Positions 37,793 to 47,769 of a stretch of DNA of 64,000 nucleotides are shown in pieces. Under the pieces are notes generated by a model, which had not been told where the DNA came from, ran no database searches, and worked only from the letters and a program-made list of their open reading frames with translations. The stretch's first letter is position 1. Every line of letters starts with the position of its first letter. The stretch is from Gammaproteobacteria bacterium (lineage in GTDB: Bacteria; Pseudomonadota; Gammaproteobacteria; Pseudomonadales; Azotimanducaceae): assembly GCA_002690865.1 (NCBI GenBank), contig NZGG01000024.1:62001-126000 (forward strand), given 5' to 3'. The translations under genes were made by a program, and so were the position numbers.

Positions 37793-38458
37793 TTACCACG
37801 ACTCTTGACTTGCTTGATGCCTTATTACCTGACCCCCTTCCATAAAGATAATTTCTTCTGCGATATTAGTCGCCAGATCCGCTAACCTTTCCAGATTGTT
37901 TGAAATTGTCAAATAGGATATTGCCGGTGTTATTATTTTTGGATCGTTCTCCATCGCTTGCTGCAAAACACGGTAGTTTCGCGCATGCAATGCATCAACT
38001 TCATCGTCCATATTTACGACTTCTTGAGCTATATTTAAATCCCGAAGATTAAGGGCCTCAAGAGATTTCTCCACCATATTCCTACAAATACTGCCCATGG
38101 TATTAAAATCTAAATCGAGAGCCAAACGATCCAGATCAGAAAGAAAATTAATTCGCTCTGCAATATTTAACGCCTGATCACCCATTCGTTCCAGATCATT
38201 ATTTACCTTAAGAGCCACTATGATGAACCTCAAATCAAAGGCAACAGGCTGATGCAGTGCCAAGATCTTCAAACAATCTTCTTCAATATCCACTTCCATC
38301 TCATTGATAAGATCTTCGCCAGCGAGAATCTCAGCCGTTAAAGTTTTGTCGAAAGTTTCTATACACTGGATACATCCATTCGTTGAATCAATCACCAGCC
38401 GGCCAAGTTCAGAGATTCTATTCTCTAGCCGCAAGAGATCTTTATCCAAATGTTTCAT
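37793..38458 (-). CDS. phoU: Phosphate transport system regulator PhoU
   Basis: 221 residues, two PhoU helical repeats, each with the metal-binding pattern E/D-x-x-x-D (DLERMGDQALNIAE near 91-104 and LERLADLATNIAEE near 194-207). PhoU links PstSCAB to the PhoR/PhoB phosphate-starvation system and limits uptake. It is the last gene of the pst unit, six bases after pstB. Confidence 0.95.
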   Translation of the reverse strand: MKHLDKDLLRLENRISELGRLVIDSTNGCIQCIETFDKTLTAEILAGEDLINEMEVDIEEDCLKILALHQPVAFDLRFIIVALKVNNDLERMGDQALNIAERINFLSDLDRLALDLDFNTMGSICRNMVEKSLEALNLRDLNIAQEVVNMDDEVDALHARNYRVLQQAMENDPKIITPAISYLTISNNLERLADLATNIAEEIIFMEGGQVIRHQASQESW

Positions 38459-38464
38459 AGTAGC

Positions 38465-39277
38465 CTACCCAAACCTTCCAGTTACATATTCTTCCGTTCG
38501 ATGATTTTCAGGCCTAGTAAAAACCTGGTCAGTATCACCAAACTCGACCAAGATCCCATTCTCTAGGAAAGCTGTATACTCCGAGACCCTTGCTGCTTGC
38601 TGCATGTTATGCGTCACAATAACGATGGTATATTCCCGTTTAAGTTCGAACAGTAGATCTTCTATCCTCGATGTTGAGACTGGATCTAGTGCGGAACAGG
38701 GTTCATCCATCAGAATAACTTCAGGCTTCATCGCAAGCGCTCTCGCGATACAAAGCCTTTGCTGCTGTCCTCCTGACAGATTCAAAGCAGAGTCCTGTAA
38801 ACGATCCTTAACTTCGTCCCAAAGCGCAGCCTGCTGCAGCGCAGTAATTACTCTCTCTTCAATATCACCAGACAAACCATTGATAGTTGGTCCCCAAGCG
38901 ACATTTCTAAAAATTGACTTAGGGAATGGATTTGGCTTCTGAAAAACCATACCAACACGAAGTCGGACCTCGACCGGATCAACTCCTGCCCCATAAAGGT
39001 CTTGTCGATTTAAGGTAATCTTGCCGCTCTGCTCTACATTCTCTATAAAATCATTCATTCGATTAAACGATCTTAATAAGGTGCTTTTCCCACATCCTGA
39101 GGGACCGATAATTGCAGTGATTGTTTTTTCAAAAATCGGCATCGAAACATTCCTAACTGCCAGGTCTCCCCCATAGCTTATAGAAACATTTTGGATATCT
39201 AGAACCGTCAGTTTTTGTTCACTTATTTCCATGTTTTTCCTAGTAATCATGGCAAAGGATTTTGCTCCTTGGCTCAT
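38465..39277 (-). CDS. pstB: Phosphate import ATP-binding protein PstB
   Basis: 270 residues from the first ATG; an ATG at 39232 (255 residues), preceded by AGGA, would match the usual PstB length better. Walker [10 protein letters not shown], signature [14 protein letters not shown], Walker [14 protein letters not shown] and switch His [11 protein letters not shown] are all intact. It powers phosphate import through PstCA. Confidence 0.96.
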   Translation of the reverse strand: MSQGAKSFAMITRKNMEISEQKLTVLDIQNVSISYGGDLAVRNVSMPIFEKTITAIIGPSGCGKSTLLRSFNRMNDFIENVEQSGKITLNRQDLYGAGVDPVEVRLRVGMVFQKPNPFPKSIFRNVAWGPTINGLSGDIEERVITALQQAALWDEVKDRLQDSALNLSGGQQQRLCIARALAMKPEVILMDEPCSALDPVSTSRIEDLLFELKREYTIVIVTHNMQQAARVSEYTAFLENGILVEFGDTDQVFTRPENHRTEEYVTGRFG

Positions 39278-39289
39278 GATATCAATAAC

Positions 39290-40150
39290 CTACATCTTCG
39301 ATCTACTACCACGAATACGGATATAGACCGCGACTGAGTTCATTATTAGTAAGACCCCGAGTAAAACAATAATTCCCGCTGATGCTAATTCATGGAATTC
39401 TAGCTGCGGTCTTGCTGTCCAATTAAATACCTGAATTGGCAAAGCAGTAAACTCATCCATAGGTCCCTCTGGGATAAAAGCGATATAAGTTAATGCTCCA
39501 ATCATTATTAGCGGCGCTGTCTCTCCAATCGCTCTGGATAATGCCAAAATAACACCCGTCAGTACACCCGGAAGAGCGCTTGGTAGTACATGGTATCTTA
39601 TAACCTGCCAAGGCGTTGCTCCAACAGCGAACGCGGCCTGTCGGAGGGATTGCGGTACTGCTTTAATCGATTCTTTGGACGCTATAATGATGACTGGCAG
39701 AATTAGTAAGCTCATAGTTAATGCCCCAGCAACGACGCTGCGCTCAAGGTGAAAAAAACGAACGAACAGTGCAAGCCCCAGAATACCATAAACAATTGAA
39801 GGGACTCCGGCTAGATTAGCAATGTTAAGCTCAATAAATCGGGTGAGCTTGCCTGGCTTTGCATACTCCTCCAAATAAATTGCCGCTAATACTCCGGTTG
39901 GTATAGCGAACAAGGCTGTCAAACTGACCAACCAGAGCGTTCCATAAAATGCGGATTTGATGCCTGCTCTTTCTGGAAAGCGGGAGGGAAAACTATCCAG
40001 GAACTGCATATCAAGCCAAGGCAAACCCATTATCGTCACCTGATAGATCAAGATACCCAAAATAATCACTGCAAGGCCCGTGACAGATATACACATCCAG
40101 CGAAATATCATTGCGGCCAGGTGTCTACTATTGAGACCACTATTCTTCAT
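39290..40150 (-). CDS. pstA: Phosphate ABC transporter permease PstA
   Basis: 286 residues, six membrane segments. The family motifs [32 protein letters not shown] and the EAA-like loop [27 protein letters not shown] are visible. It overlaps pstC by four bases (ATGA). Confidence 0.95.
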   Translation of the reverse strand: MKNSGLNSRHLAAMIFRWMCISVTGLAVIILGILIYQVTIMGLPWLDMQFLDSFPSRFPERAGIKSAFYGTLWLVSLTALFAIPTGVLAAIYLEEYAKPGKLTRFIELNIANLAGVPSIVYGILGLALFVRFFHLERSVVAGALTMSLLILPVIIIASKESIKAVPQSLRQAAFAVGATPWQVIRYHVLPSALPGVLTGVILALSRAIGETAPLIMIGALTYIAFIPEGPMDEFTALPIQVFNWTARPQLEFHELASAGIIVLLGVLLIMNSVAVYIRIRGSRSKM

Positions 40151-41046
40151 TCGTAAGTCTCTTTGAAACGACGCATAACCGCACTAGCTGTAAGATTTAG
40201 GGCCAAAGTAAGGGTAAATAGCAATGCAGCGACAGCAAAAAGCGTTTTGTAGGTTAGCGTGCCCGCCGGTGTATCTCCTAGAGATACTTGAACGATATAC
40301 GCAGTCATGGTCTGAATACTCTCGAGCGGATTCAATGTGAAGTTAGGCGTCGCGCCTGCTGCCAAGGTAACGGCCATGGTTTCGCCAATTGCTCGAGAAA
40401 TAGCGAGGACAAAAGACGCAAATATACCAGACAGTGCAGCTGGCAGCACAATACGCGTAGTAACCTCGAAGGAAGTCGCACCCAAAGAATAAGCCCCTTC
40501 TCTAAGACTATCAGGAACTGACTGGAGCGCATCGTCACACATAGACGCCACCATGGGGAGGACCATGATACCAACCACAATTGCTGCGCTAGCCGCATTA
40601 AAAACATGAGTGCTTTCAAAAATAGCTTGCAGCATTGGAGTGATAAACGTTAGCGCAAAGAATCCATAAACCACAGTAGGGATACCAGCAAGAATTTCGA
40701 GGACAGGTTTCACAATATTACGCACTCGATCGCTAGCATATTCTGAGAGATATACAGCAGCAGCAATACCTACTGGCAAGGCCACGAGAGAAGATCCAAC
40801 GACTATCATCAACGTCCCACACAGTAGAGGTAAAATACCATAGGACTTAGGTTGAAGTAGCGGTGTCCATTCTGTCCCAAATAAAAAGTCCGTTATCGGG
40901 ATTTCAACAAAAAATCCATAGGTCTCAAACGCCAATATACAGATCACTACAACTGTGGTCACAATTGAAATACAGGCACAGCAGAAGAATGAACCTTCAA
41001 GAAGTTTTTCTCCTAACCTGGGGCGCCCTTGAAGATTCGTCTCCAT
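40147..41046 (-). CDS. pstC: Phosphate ABC transporter permease PstC
   Basis: 299 residues, six membrane segments, with [31 protein letters not shown] and the loop [27 protein letters not shown]. It overlaps the end of pstS by one base (TAATG) and the start of pstA by four, so the permease genes are translationally coupled. Confidence 0.95.
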   Translation of the reverse strand: METNLQGRPRLGEKLLEGSFFCCACISIVTTVVVICILAFETYGFFVEIPITDFLFGTEWTPLLQPKSYGILPLLCGTLMIVVGSSLVALPVGIAAAVYLSEYASDRVRNIVKPVLEILAGIPTVVYGFFALTFITPMLQAIFESTHVFNAASAAIVVGIMVLPMVASMCDDALQSVPDSLREGAYSLGATSFEVTTRIVLPAALSGIFASFVLAISRAIGETMAVTLAAGATPNFTLNPLESIQTMTAYIVQVSLGDTPAGTLTYKTLFAVAALLFTLTLALNLTASAVMRRFKETYE

Positions 41047-42029
41047 TAGTCTGTAAGGAGTGTGCTAATTCTGTTAGAGCCGGCATAAGCCGTACCAGCT
41101 TCCTGATTCTCCACTCTGTTTAGCCCTCGCTCGTAGGCCACTTGAGGAAGCGGAATATAGCCGACTTCTGAGGCAAGTGTTCCTGCATTGTTTAAATAAA
41201 ACTTCACAAACTCTGCTACAGCTGGATCAGAAAGTGAGCTAGCCCTTACATATATAAAAATCGGGCGAGACAAAGGCGAGTATATCCCTAGATTAATACT
41301 TTCTTCTGTAGGGACAACTGGCCCCTCTCCACCGTCAATTGGAACCACTTTCACCTTATCCTGATTTTCCTTGTAATAAGCATAACCAAAGTAACCAAGG
41401 CCAAGTAAGTCACCAGAAATACCTTGGATTAAGACATTGTCATCTTCGCTCGCCGTAAAATCTGCTCGTGAGGCCTGTTCCTCGCCATTTATGACTTTAG
41501 TGAAATAATCGAAAGTACCTGAGTCTGTTCCGGGGCCATAAAGCCGAATGGGCTCACTTGGCCATTCTGATCGCACGTCACTCCACTCGTCCACATCGCT
41601 TCCAGGAGCCCAAATGAGGTTTAGTTCTTCCACAGTCAAGTAGTCAACCCAATCATTTTTAGGGTTTATCACCACGGATAGTCCATCAAAGGCGACGGGT
41701 AATTCTATAAATTTTATATTCGCAGCTAATGCTCGTTCTATCTCACTCTGTTTGATAGATCTGGAGGCATCATTTATGTGAGTTTCACCAGCTATAAACT
41801 TCTTAAAGCCTCCACCAGTGCCCGACACTCCTACCGTAACCCGTACTCCAGGTTCGACTGCACCAAACTCTTCCGCCACCGCCTCGCTTATCGGAAATAC
41901 GGTACTAGAGCCATCTAAGCGGACCTTACCAGATAGCCCTGCTTGCTCATTACCAGACGTAGATTCATTTCGATCAGCACAAGCAGTTACTATGAGAGCT
42001 ACAGCGGCTATAAATAATATTTTTTTCAT
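41046..42029 (-). CDS. pstS: Phosphate-binding protein PstS, lipoprotein
   Basis: 327 residues. A lipoprotein signal ends at Cys17 (IVTAC). The phosphate-binding pattern [11 protein letters not shown]...[18 protein letters not shown] and [12 protein letters not shown] is complete. As a lipid-anchored periplasmic protein it captures phosphate for PstCA. A good AGGAG precedes the start. It heads the pstSCAB-phoU unit. Confidence 0.95.
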   Translation of the reverse strand: MKKILFIAAVALIVTACADRNESTSGNEQAGLSGKVRLDGSSTVFPISEAVAEEFGAVEPGVRVTVGVSGTGGGFKKFIAGETHINDASRSIKQSEIERALAANIKFIELPVAFDGLSVVINPKNDWVDYLTVEELNLIWAPGSDVDEWSDVRSEWPSEPIRLYGPGTDSGTFDYFTKVINGEEQASRADFTASEDDNVLIQGISGDLLGLGYFGYAYYKENQDKVKVVPIDGGEGPVVPTEESINLGIYSPLSRPIFIYVRASSLSDPAVAEFVKFYLNNAGTLASEVGYIPLPQVAYERGLNRVENQEAGTAYAGSNRISTLLTD

Positions 42030-42072
42030 TCTTCAACTCCTTAGAACTTGGCGCATAGAATTAAATCGTCCT

Positions 42073-42092
42073 AATATTAAGATTATGTAAAG
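42073..42092 (-). promoter_or_regulatory. Weak Pho-box-like direct repeat upstream of pstS
   Basis: On the minus strand CTTTACA and CTTAATA occur 11 bases apart, the spacing of PhoB half-sites, but they match the CTGTCAT half-site poorly. It lies about 45-65 bases before the pstS start in the divergent region shared with the porin gene. Position favours it; sequence does not. Confidence 0.2.
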
Positions 42093-42192
42093 GCTTTGCT
42101 AAATTTTAACTTCATCTTTGGGAGCAGTTGTCATTAGCAATATTCGTGAGTAGATTGCCGGAAAAAATTTCTGAAGTACATAAGGATTCAAC

Positions 42193-43386
42193 ATGTTTTT
42201 AACATTCTTTAGGTTAACTCTAATTACTTGTCTATCTATAGCTGCAAACCTAGCTGCCGCAGACGAAATACAACAAGTAAAGACAGAGCTTCTTTCATTG
42301 TTAGAAAGAATTGAAGCTTTAGAAGATGAAAACAATCAGCTGAAAGCAGTTTCAAGTAACTTCACGTCAAACAATAAAATTGACGTAAAAGGGGATCTGA
42401 GATATCGATACGAGGACATTCAGACTGAGGGAAAACCAGGCCGAGAGCGAAGCAGAGTGCGTGCGCGAATCAGTGGCGTTGCCAACCCCACTAAGGATAT
42501 TGAGATTGGGATTGGCTTAGCTAGTGGCGGATCCGATCCCACGTCAACCAACCAAACTTTGGGTAATGGTGGAACTTCAAAGGGAGTGGTCTTGGACCTC
42601 GCCTACTTCTCTTGGAAAATGGGGAATGGGGTTGGTGTCATAGGGGGAAAATTTAAAAATGTATTTTACAGGCTAGAAAAAAACACAATGATGTGGGATG
42701 GAGACTATAATCCAGAAGGATTAGCGGTCACTTACAATAGAGGGCCAATTTTCATCAACACCGGACTCAATTGGTTAGAGAGCGATGCCAAAGTAGACAA
42801 GCCAATCGCAATGTTGGGTGCCCAGATTGGGTACTCTACCGAAATCAACTCTTCAGCCCTTACTATTGGAGCTGGATTTTATGACTTCCCTGTTAAAGGT
42901 AGAACAGTCTTTAGAGGAGATAATGACGATTTTTTTGGTAATAGCTTCATGTGTACTGATTCTGAAGCGTTGTTAGGATGTAAATACAATTACGACTACG
43001 AAGAAATTGAAGTTTTCGTCCATCTAAAAACCTCCCTCGCTAATCAGCCCACAACTTTTTACGCTGATTATGTCCACAATAAAGCAGCAACCGATCTAAA
43101 TACAGGATTTGAAGCGGGACTGATAATTGGTAAAGCTAGCGAACCTGCTAGCTGGCAATTTGGATATAGCTATCGAGATTTAGAGGCAGATGCTGTTTTC
43201 GGGGCTGTCGGGGATTCTGATGTTGGCGGCGGTGGTACAGATGTAAAAGGCCATGTTCTAAAGGGCAAATTCGCGATCAACAAGACTTGGAAACTCGCTC
43301 TTACCTATTTTGACAATAAGAAGGATATGAGTGGCAAAAACCAGAACTATGACAGGTTCCAAATCGATACTGAGTTCAAATTCTAG
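42193..43386 (+). CDS. Putative outer-membrane porin divergent from pstS
   Basis: 397 residues: signal peptide (cleavage near ANLAAA, residue about 23), a short coiled coil (residues 27-50), then a beta-barrel with alternating strands (VKGDLRYRYEDI, ARISGVANP, LAYFSWKM) ending in an aromatic terminal residue (EFKF). It fits the 'putative porin' family. AAGGA precedes the ATG. Its divergent position to pstS suggests phosphate-regulated expression and a role in phosphate or phosphoester entry, by analogy with PhoE/OprP. Confidence 0.75.
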   Translation: MFLTFFRLTLITCLSIAANLAAADEIQQVKTELLSLLERIEALEDENNQLKAVSSNFTSNNKIDVKGDLRYRYEDIQTEGKPGRERSRVRARISGVANPTKDIEIGIGLASGGSDPTSTNQTLGNGGTSKGVVLDLAYFSWKMGNGVGVIGGKFKNVFYRLEKNTMMWDGDYNPEGLAVTYNRGPIFINTGLNWLESDAKVDKPIAMLGAQIGYSTEINSSALTIGAGFYDFPVKGRTVFRGDNDDFFGNSFMCTDSEALLGCKYNYDYEEIEVFVHLKTSLANQPTTFYADYVHNKAATDLNTGFEAGLIIGKASEPASWQFGYSYRDLEADAVFGAVGDSDVGGGGTDVKGHVLKGKFAINKTWKLALTYFDNKKDMSGKNQNYDRFQIDTEFKF

Positions 43387-43943
43387 TTGCTTTTGAGGAG
43401 ATACAACAGACGCCATAAGGTGGCCGCCACAAGCGCGTGATCGATTTCACCGGATACAAGGAGATCGGATATTTGCTCCATGGGGATCAATTGTACTTCC
43501 GTGTGTTCAGTGTTGCTATTGCTAATGTCGGCTACCGGTTTCGCGTTCATCGCCACAAAAGTATGCAGGTCGTTTGAGAAGATCGCTGGATTAGGATTAA
43601 GAACGCCTAGAGAAACAAGTTCGTCAGTCGAGTAGCCGGTTTCCTCCAAACACTCGCGCGACGCTGCAGCTATTGGATCCTCACCGGGATCCACGAGACC
43701 TCCTGGTATTTCAAGAGAAATCTTTTCCGATCCATGACGAAATTGTCGAATACACACCACTTCATTTGAGGGTGTCACGGGAACCACATTCACCCAATTT
43801 GAAGATTCTAGGATATAAAATGGATGCTCTTGCTCGGTTAAAGGAGAAACGGATTTCGATTCACAGACTTTGAATACCTTGCAGTCTGCTATTTGTGTGA
43901 CCTTTCTTCTTACCCATGGTTTAATATTTTCAGTGTCCGTCAT
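43383..43943 (-). CDS. Nudix hydrolase, ADP-ribose pyrophosphatase-like
   Basis: 186 residues with an intact Nudix box: Gly, five residues, Glu, then REcLEETGY (GLVDPGEDPIAAASRECLEETGY region, residues about 80-103). The preceding strand IRQFRHGSEKISLEIPGG is typical of NudF/ADP-sugar pyrophosphatases. It overlaps the convergent porin gene end by four bases. Confidence 0.88.
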   Translation of the reverse strand: MTDTENIKPWVRRKVTQIADCKVFKVCESKSVSPLTEQEHPFYILESSNWVNVVPVTPSNEVVCIRQFRHGSEKISLEIPGGLVDPGEDPIAAASRECLEETGYSTDELVSLGVLNPNPAIFSNDLHTFVAMNAKPVADISNSNTEHTEVQLIPMEQISDLLVSGEIDHALVAATLWRLLYLLKSN

Positions 43944-43964
43944 CTAGTATCCTTGTAATTATCA

Positions 43965-44666
43965 TCAGCTTAATGCATCAACGGGAATACTAGCACCATG
44001 CACTGAACTGGCATCAACTGAGGTCAAAAACCCAATAACTTTAGCGAGATCTAGAGGAAGGACCCATTTGGCATGATCCGCGTCTGGCATATCATTACGA
44101 TTCCGTGGAGTATCGATTATTCCTGGCATTACGCAGTTGACATTAATATTTTGCTCCCGCAACTCCAGCGCCATACTTTCTGTTAGCCGAACAACCGCTG
44201 CTTTACTGGCTGTATAAGCTCCCATTTTTGCTCCTCCGGCATTAGCAGCCCGCGCAGCAACGTTAACAATTTTACCACCATGATTATCCAACATGCTCGG
44301 GACTACCGCGCTCGCCATATTCATAATAGATCTGGCATTCAAATCAAAAAGGAAGTCCCAAGTTTGCTCTTTAGTTTCATGGACATCTTCACCCATCAAA
44401 AATCCACCCGCTATATTGCATAGAATATCAACACCACCCATCTTCTTAATGGCAGAACGCGTTATATCAACGCTTGATGCTCGATCTGTAAGATCACAGG
44501 ATAAGTACAAATTATTATCATTTTTCTTCGGGTAGGTCGTGTCCAATAGCTCGTCGCTATAGTCAAGAACTGCAACAACTGCACCACCAGTCTGATAGTA
44601 ATCGACGACTGCCTGACCTAATATTCCAGCACCACCTGTAACTATGACTCGTTTATCTTTAAACAT
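43965..44666 (-). CDS. Short-chain dehydrogenase/reductase
   Basis: 233 residues with TGGAGILG near residue 11, NIAGG near 87 and YTASKAAV near 151. The Ser of the catalytic triad is replaced: the strand before the Tyr reads IVNVAARAANAGGAKMGAY, with Ala where Ser is usual. The C-terminus lacks the common DGG end. It is 21 bases upstream of the Nudix gene on the same strand, so the two may be cotranscribed. Substrate unknown. Confidence 0.8.
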   Translation of the reverse strand: MFKDKRVIVTGGAGILGQAVVDYYQTGGAVVAVLDYSDELLDTTYPKKNDNNLYLSCDLTDRASSVDITRSAIKKMGGVDILCNIAGGFLMGEDVHETKEQTWDFLFDLNARSIMNMASAVVPSMLDNHGGKIVNVAARAANAGGAKMGAYTASKAAVVRLTESMALELREQNINVNCVMPGIIDTPRNRNDMPDADHAKWVLPLDLAKVIGFLTSVDASSVHGASIPVDALS

Positions 44667-44752
44667 ATTTACTATTTCCCTTTAGCACAATAATTACGAA
44701 CAACTATCGAATAGCAGAATCCCCTAATAACCAGACTGAAAAAAGTCAGCCC

Positions 44753-46201
44753 TTAATCAACAATCTTAATTAAGGTGCCTGGATTTGGTTCCCCATTCGG
44801 ATAGAGCCCGTTAATAACCCTCAGTTTATCCAGAGCATAATTAGTAATTGGCGACTGTTCCGCTAGAACTTGCATAGTAATACCATCTTCTGCTCTCACA
44901 ACTTGTAAACGCGGAACTTTTGCTTTCTTATAGTCTTGACGACCCATAGGACCAAAGCTGAAGATCGTTGCAATAAAATCTTTATCATTAGCAATTTTAC
45001 GAAGATCGTGTTTACCACTTCCATATAACTCATAGGCTAAACGTCTTCTTTCATCGAAAAGAATCGCGAAGCGCAATGGTCTTGGCCCAAAAACCGAGTC
45101 CCCTCTGTCCGCTACGCCTAAGAAGGCCGGATAATCTCCGATAGTAATCTTTCTGCCATTACGGACTGTAAGCCCCAAATTTACACTTGCATAGTTTTCT
45201 GGTGTCGTATTCTTTTCAAATCGTCCTGAGGCAATTAAGAACGAGGCATCTCCTGTCCTTGAAAGGATTTGGATACCGCGCCTAGCAGAAGCAATGCGCC
45301 ATTGATCTGGAAATCTGAGTTTGATTCCTAATTTGGGGTGATAAAAAATATTCCCCCGAATAACGCCGACTTGTCTATTACTTCCGTAAGCGAGGCCATT
45401 TAATTTCTGAAGAAATTCATCCGTTTCAACAAACTCAGTATACTCTATCGATAGATCCCTTAATGCCTCAATAGCTTGTCTGTACCGAGTGTCATGGTCG
45501 GGATGTGTGGATAAAAAACCATGATAAATCTCAGGCTTACGTTTCTCTAGACGGGCCTGCTCAATTTCAATTCTGTCCTTCGCCTTTAAAATATCAATAG
45601 TACGAAGCATGGCTTCGGGATTATATCCAGCTTTTGCCATAAAACTGGCACCCACCTCATCCGCTTCAAGCTCATACTCTCTACTAAAACCAGTGATCAA
45701 GACTCCTCCATACAAACTACCTAACTCTCCTAGTCCTGAAGAAGCCACAGAACCCATCTGAGAATAAACTGCTGCCGCAGCTACCGAATTTAAAAAGTTG
45801 ACGCCAGTGCTCGCTCGGTTGCGCCTAAGCGCATGCTTTTCAGTGACGTGAGCTATCTCATGACCTAGTACCGCCGCTAACTCGGATTCGGAATTCATAT
45901 GCGTGAGCATACCTCGAGTAATATAGATAAAGCCTCCAGGCAAGGCAAAAGCATTAATAGCTGCATCATTAAGAACTGTGAATTGATAGTCAAGGTTAGG
46001 ACGACTACTTACAGCAGCCACGCGTTCCCCGACCATAGTTACATAGTCTTGTAGACTTTCATCTCGGTAAACACCGTACTGACTGATAATTTTCTTATGC
46101 TCTGCTCTGCCTAATTCAATCTCTTTTTTTTCCGATATCGCAGATAAATCCGGAACAAAGGCAAGAAGCAAAACTAAAGATATTAAACCTTGATTTTTCA
46201 T
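44753..46201 (-). CDS. M48 family periplasmic metalloprotease (BepA/YfgC-like)
   Basis: 482 residues with a signal peptide (about residues 1-21), zinc motif HEIAH (residues 114-118), the third ligand in YELEADEVGASFM and the ALPGGFIYITRGM pattern before the motif. After the protease domain comes an extension of about 240 residues ending in a LysM-like segment (VINGLYPNGEPNPGTLIKIVD). Such enzymes take part in outer-membrane protein quality control. It is divergent from the TPR/TonB-like gene, with a 15-base palindrome between them. Confidence 0.85.
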   Translation of the reverse strand: MKNQGLISLVLLLAFVPDLSAISEKKEIELGRAEHKKIISQYGVYRDESLQDYVTMVGERVAAVSSRPNLDYQFTVLNDAAINAFALPGGFIYITRGMLTHMNSESELAAVLGHEIAHVTEKHALRRNRASTGVNFLNSVAAAAVYSQMGSVASSGLGELGSLYGGVLITGFSREYELEADEVGASFMAKAGYNPEAMLRTIDILKAKDRIEIEQARLEKRKPEIYHGFLSTHPDHDTRYRQAIEALRDLSIEYTEFVETDEFLQKLNGLAYGSNRQVGVIRGNIFYHPKLGIKLRFPDQWRIASARRGIQILSRTGDASFLIASGRFEKNTTPENYASVNLGLTVRNGRKITIGDYPAFLGVADRGDSVFGPRPLRFAILFDERRRLAYELYGSGKHDLRKIANDKDFIATIFSFGPMGRQDYKKAKVPRLQVVRAEDGITMQVLAEQSPITNYALDKLRVINGLYPNGEPNPGTLIKIVD

Positions 46202-46335
46202 ATTCTCACTGTAGCACCATCTCCGTTAAGTTACATTTGACAGATCCTTTTTTTACTAATTTCCACGAATGCTTGTCTTCATAAGTCAGCCAACTTAACA
46301 TCGTCTTGGATAAATTTAAGTGCTTCGCGGAGCAA

Positions 46336-46350
46336 TATACCTAAGGTATA
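46336..46350. promoter_or_regulatory. 15-base perfect palindrome in a divergent promoter region
   Basis: TATACCT-A-AGGTATA lies about midway between the divergent M48 protease and TPR-protein genes. Its symmetry and placement suit a dimeric regulator's operator that could act on both genes. Confidence 0.35.
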
Positions 46351-46449
46351 GAGCCTCGTTATACGTCACAAAACAGCAAAATGCCGAAATCAACTTCAAA
46401 TAGTTAATCCAAACAAGCAAAACGTAAAACCTTCTGCTAGTGTTAGTTA

Positions 46450-47769
46450 ATGGCGAAACGTATACAAACAAGTATCTTTCTCATATTTTGTCTACCGTTT
46501 TGGCTGACAGCGTTATCAGCCAATCAAGATAGAATTGACGAAACCGCCCCACAAGATGAGGATAACTCGGAACTTCAGCTTGCTTTAGAAAAATATCAAA
46601 AATCTATTAATGATATTCAAGCACTGAATGGTAATTTAAGTATTCAGTTACTTGAGCCTCTGCAGGAAAAAGGACGAATTCTGAGTGCGCAGGGCAGGAA
46701 AGAAGATGCTGCTGGAGCTCTGAATCACGCAATCCATCTACTTCGTCGGCATGAGGGAGTCTACACTCTCAAGCAGTTAAACATAATCGAAGAACTTGTT
46801 GAGATATCTATTGAAGAGGACAAACCACTACAAGCAGATAGTCAGCAGCATTTTGCCTATTACATTAACTCGCGCTTGTATGGTGAAGATAATCCAGAAT
46901 TACTGCCGGCTACATATGATTTAGTCAAGTGGTATATGAGGTCTGGCCAGTTAAAAAAATCCATGCAACTTTTAAATAAAGCTATTGATACAATGGATAA
47001 GCAGGGTTTACAGAATGATCCAAGACTTATTGAAGCACACTTAATGATGGCTAAAGCGAGACGCTTACAGGGCATCTGCTGTTCGGAGAATGGATTAGAA
47101 ACTGCTTTGGAGATCGTTAAACAGAACCCGAAGCTACCCTTAGATATAACAAGCAAGATCTATCTCGAATTAGCTGATGCGTTTATGATTAACGGCAAAT
47201 TCGCAGAAGCAAGGAAATATTACGCCCTACTTGATTATCGAAACAGTGATCCATCGCCTATCGTGATGAGTAAAGCCCTCGATAACGCGCGTCAAAGCCT
47301 CGTAACAATATACAAAACTAATGAAGACAAAATTGGTCCAAGTTTGGTAAGGCTCACGAGAGAAGAAAAGCTACTAGCAGATAATCAGCCACCGCAGCAG
47401 TTTTTTATTCGTGTATCCGAGCATAAAAAAAACTTCGATATTACTTATTCCAGTCATAACACGAACACCAAAAAAGAAGCGCTAGAGCTAATTGGTTATC
47501 CTTTTCAATTCTATCGCAACCAAGTGCACTACTTACTGGGATTTTCAAACCGAGGTGGTGAGCAGCTTAAGCAAGCAAAAATAACTATCGATTTCACAGT
47601 AAATATTGACGGAAGCTTGGCGAATATTGAAATTATTGAGACAAATGCTCCAATAAAGATAAATCGGCTAATCAAAAAAGCACTCTCGAAAACGATATTC
47701 AGGCCTGCCCTATCGGCTGGCAAGCCCGTCGTCAGCAATCATGTAAAAATAACTCAAACGTTTTTTTGA
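46450..47769 (+). CDS. Secreted TPR protein with TonB-like C-terminal domain, copy 1
   Basis: 439 residues. A signal peptide (cleavage near LSANQ, residue about 24) is followed by about 270 residues of TPR-like helix pairs and a C-terminal region of about 80 residues. That region resembles a TonB C-terminal fold (TIDFTVNIDGSLANIEIIE, FRPALSAGKPV). No membrane anchor follows the signal, so it looks free in the periplasm rather than an inner-membrane TonB. The downstream gene is a clear paralog. Function unknown; TonB-like domains bind outer-membrane or peptidoglycan partners. Confidence 0.7.
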   Translation: MAKRIQTSIFLIFCLPFWLTALSANQDRIDETAPQDEDNSELQLALEKYQKSINDIQALNGNLSIQLLEPLQEKGRILSAQGRKEDAAGALNHAIHLLRRHEGVYTLKQLNIIEELVEISIEEDKPLQADSQQHFAYYINSRLYGEDNPELLPATYDLVKWYMRSGQLKKSMQLLNKAIDTMDKQGLQNDPRLIEAHLMMAKARRLQGICCSENGLETALEIVKQNPKLPLDITSKIYLELADAFMINGKFAEARKYYALLDYRNSDPSPIVMSKALDNARQSLVTIYKTNEDKIGPSLVRLTREEKLLADNQPPQQFFIRVSEHKKNFDITYSSHNTNTKKEALELIGYPFQFYRNQVHYLLGFSNRGGEQLKQAKITIDFTVNIDGSLANIEIIETNAPIKINRLIKKALSKTIFRPALSAGKPVVSNHVKITQTFF

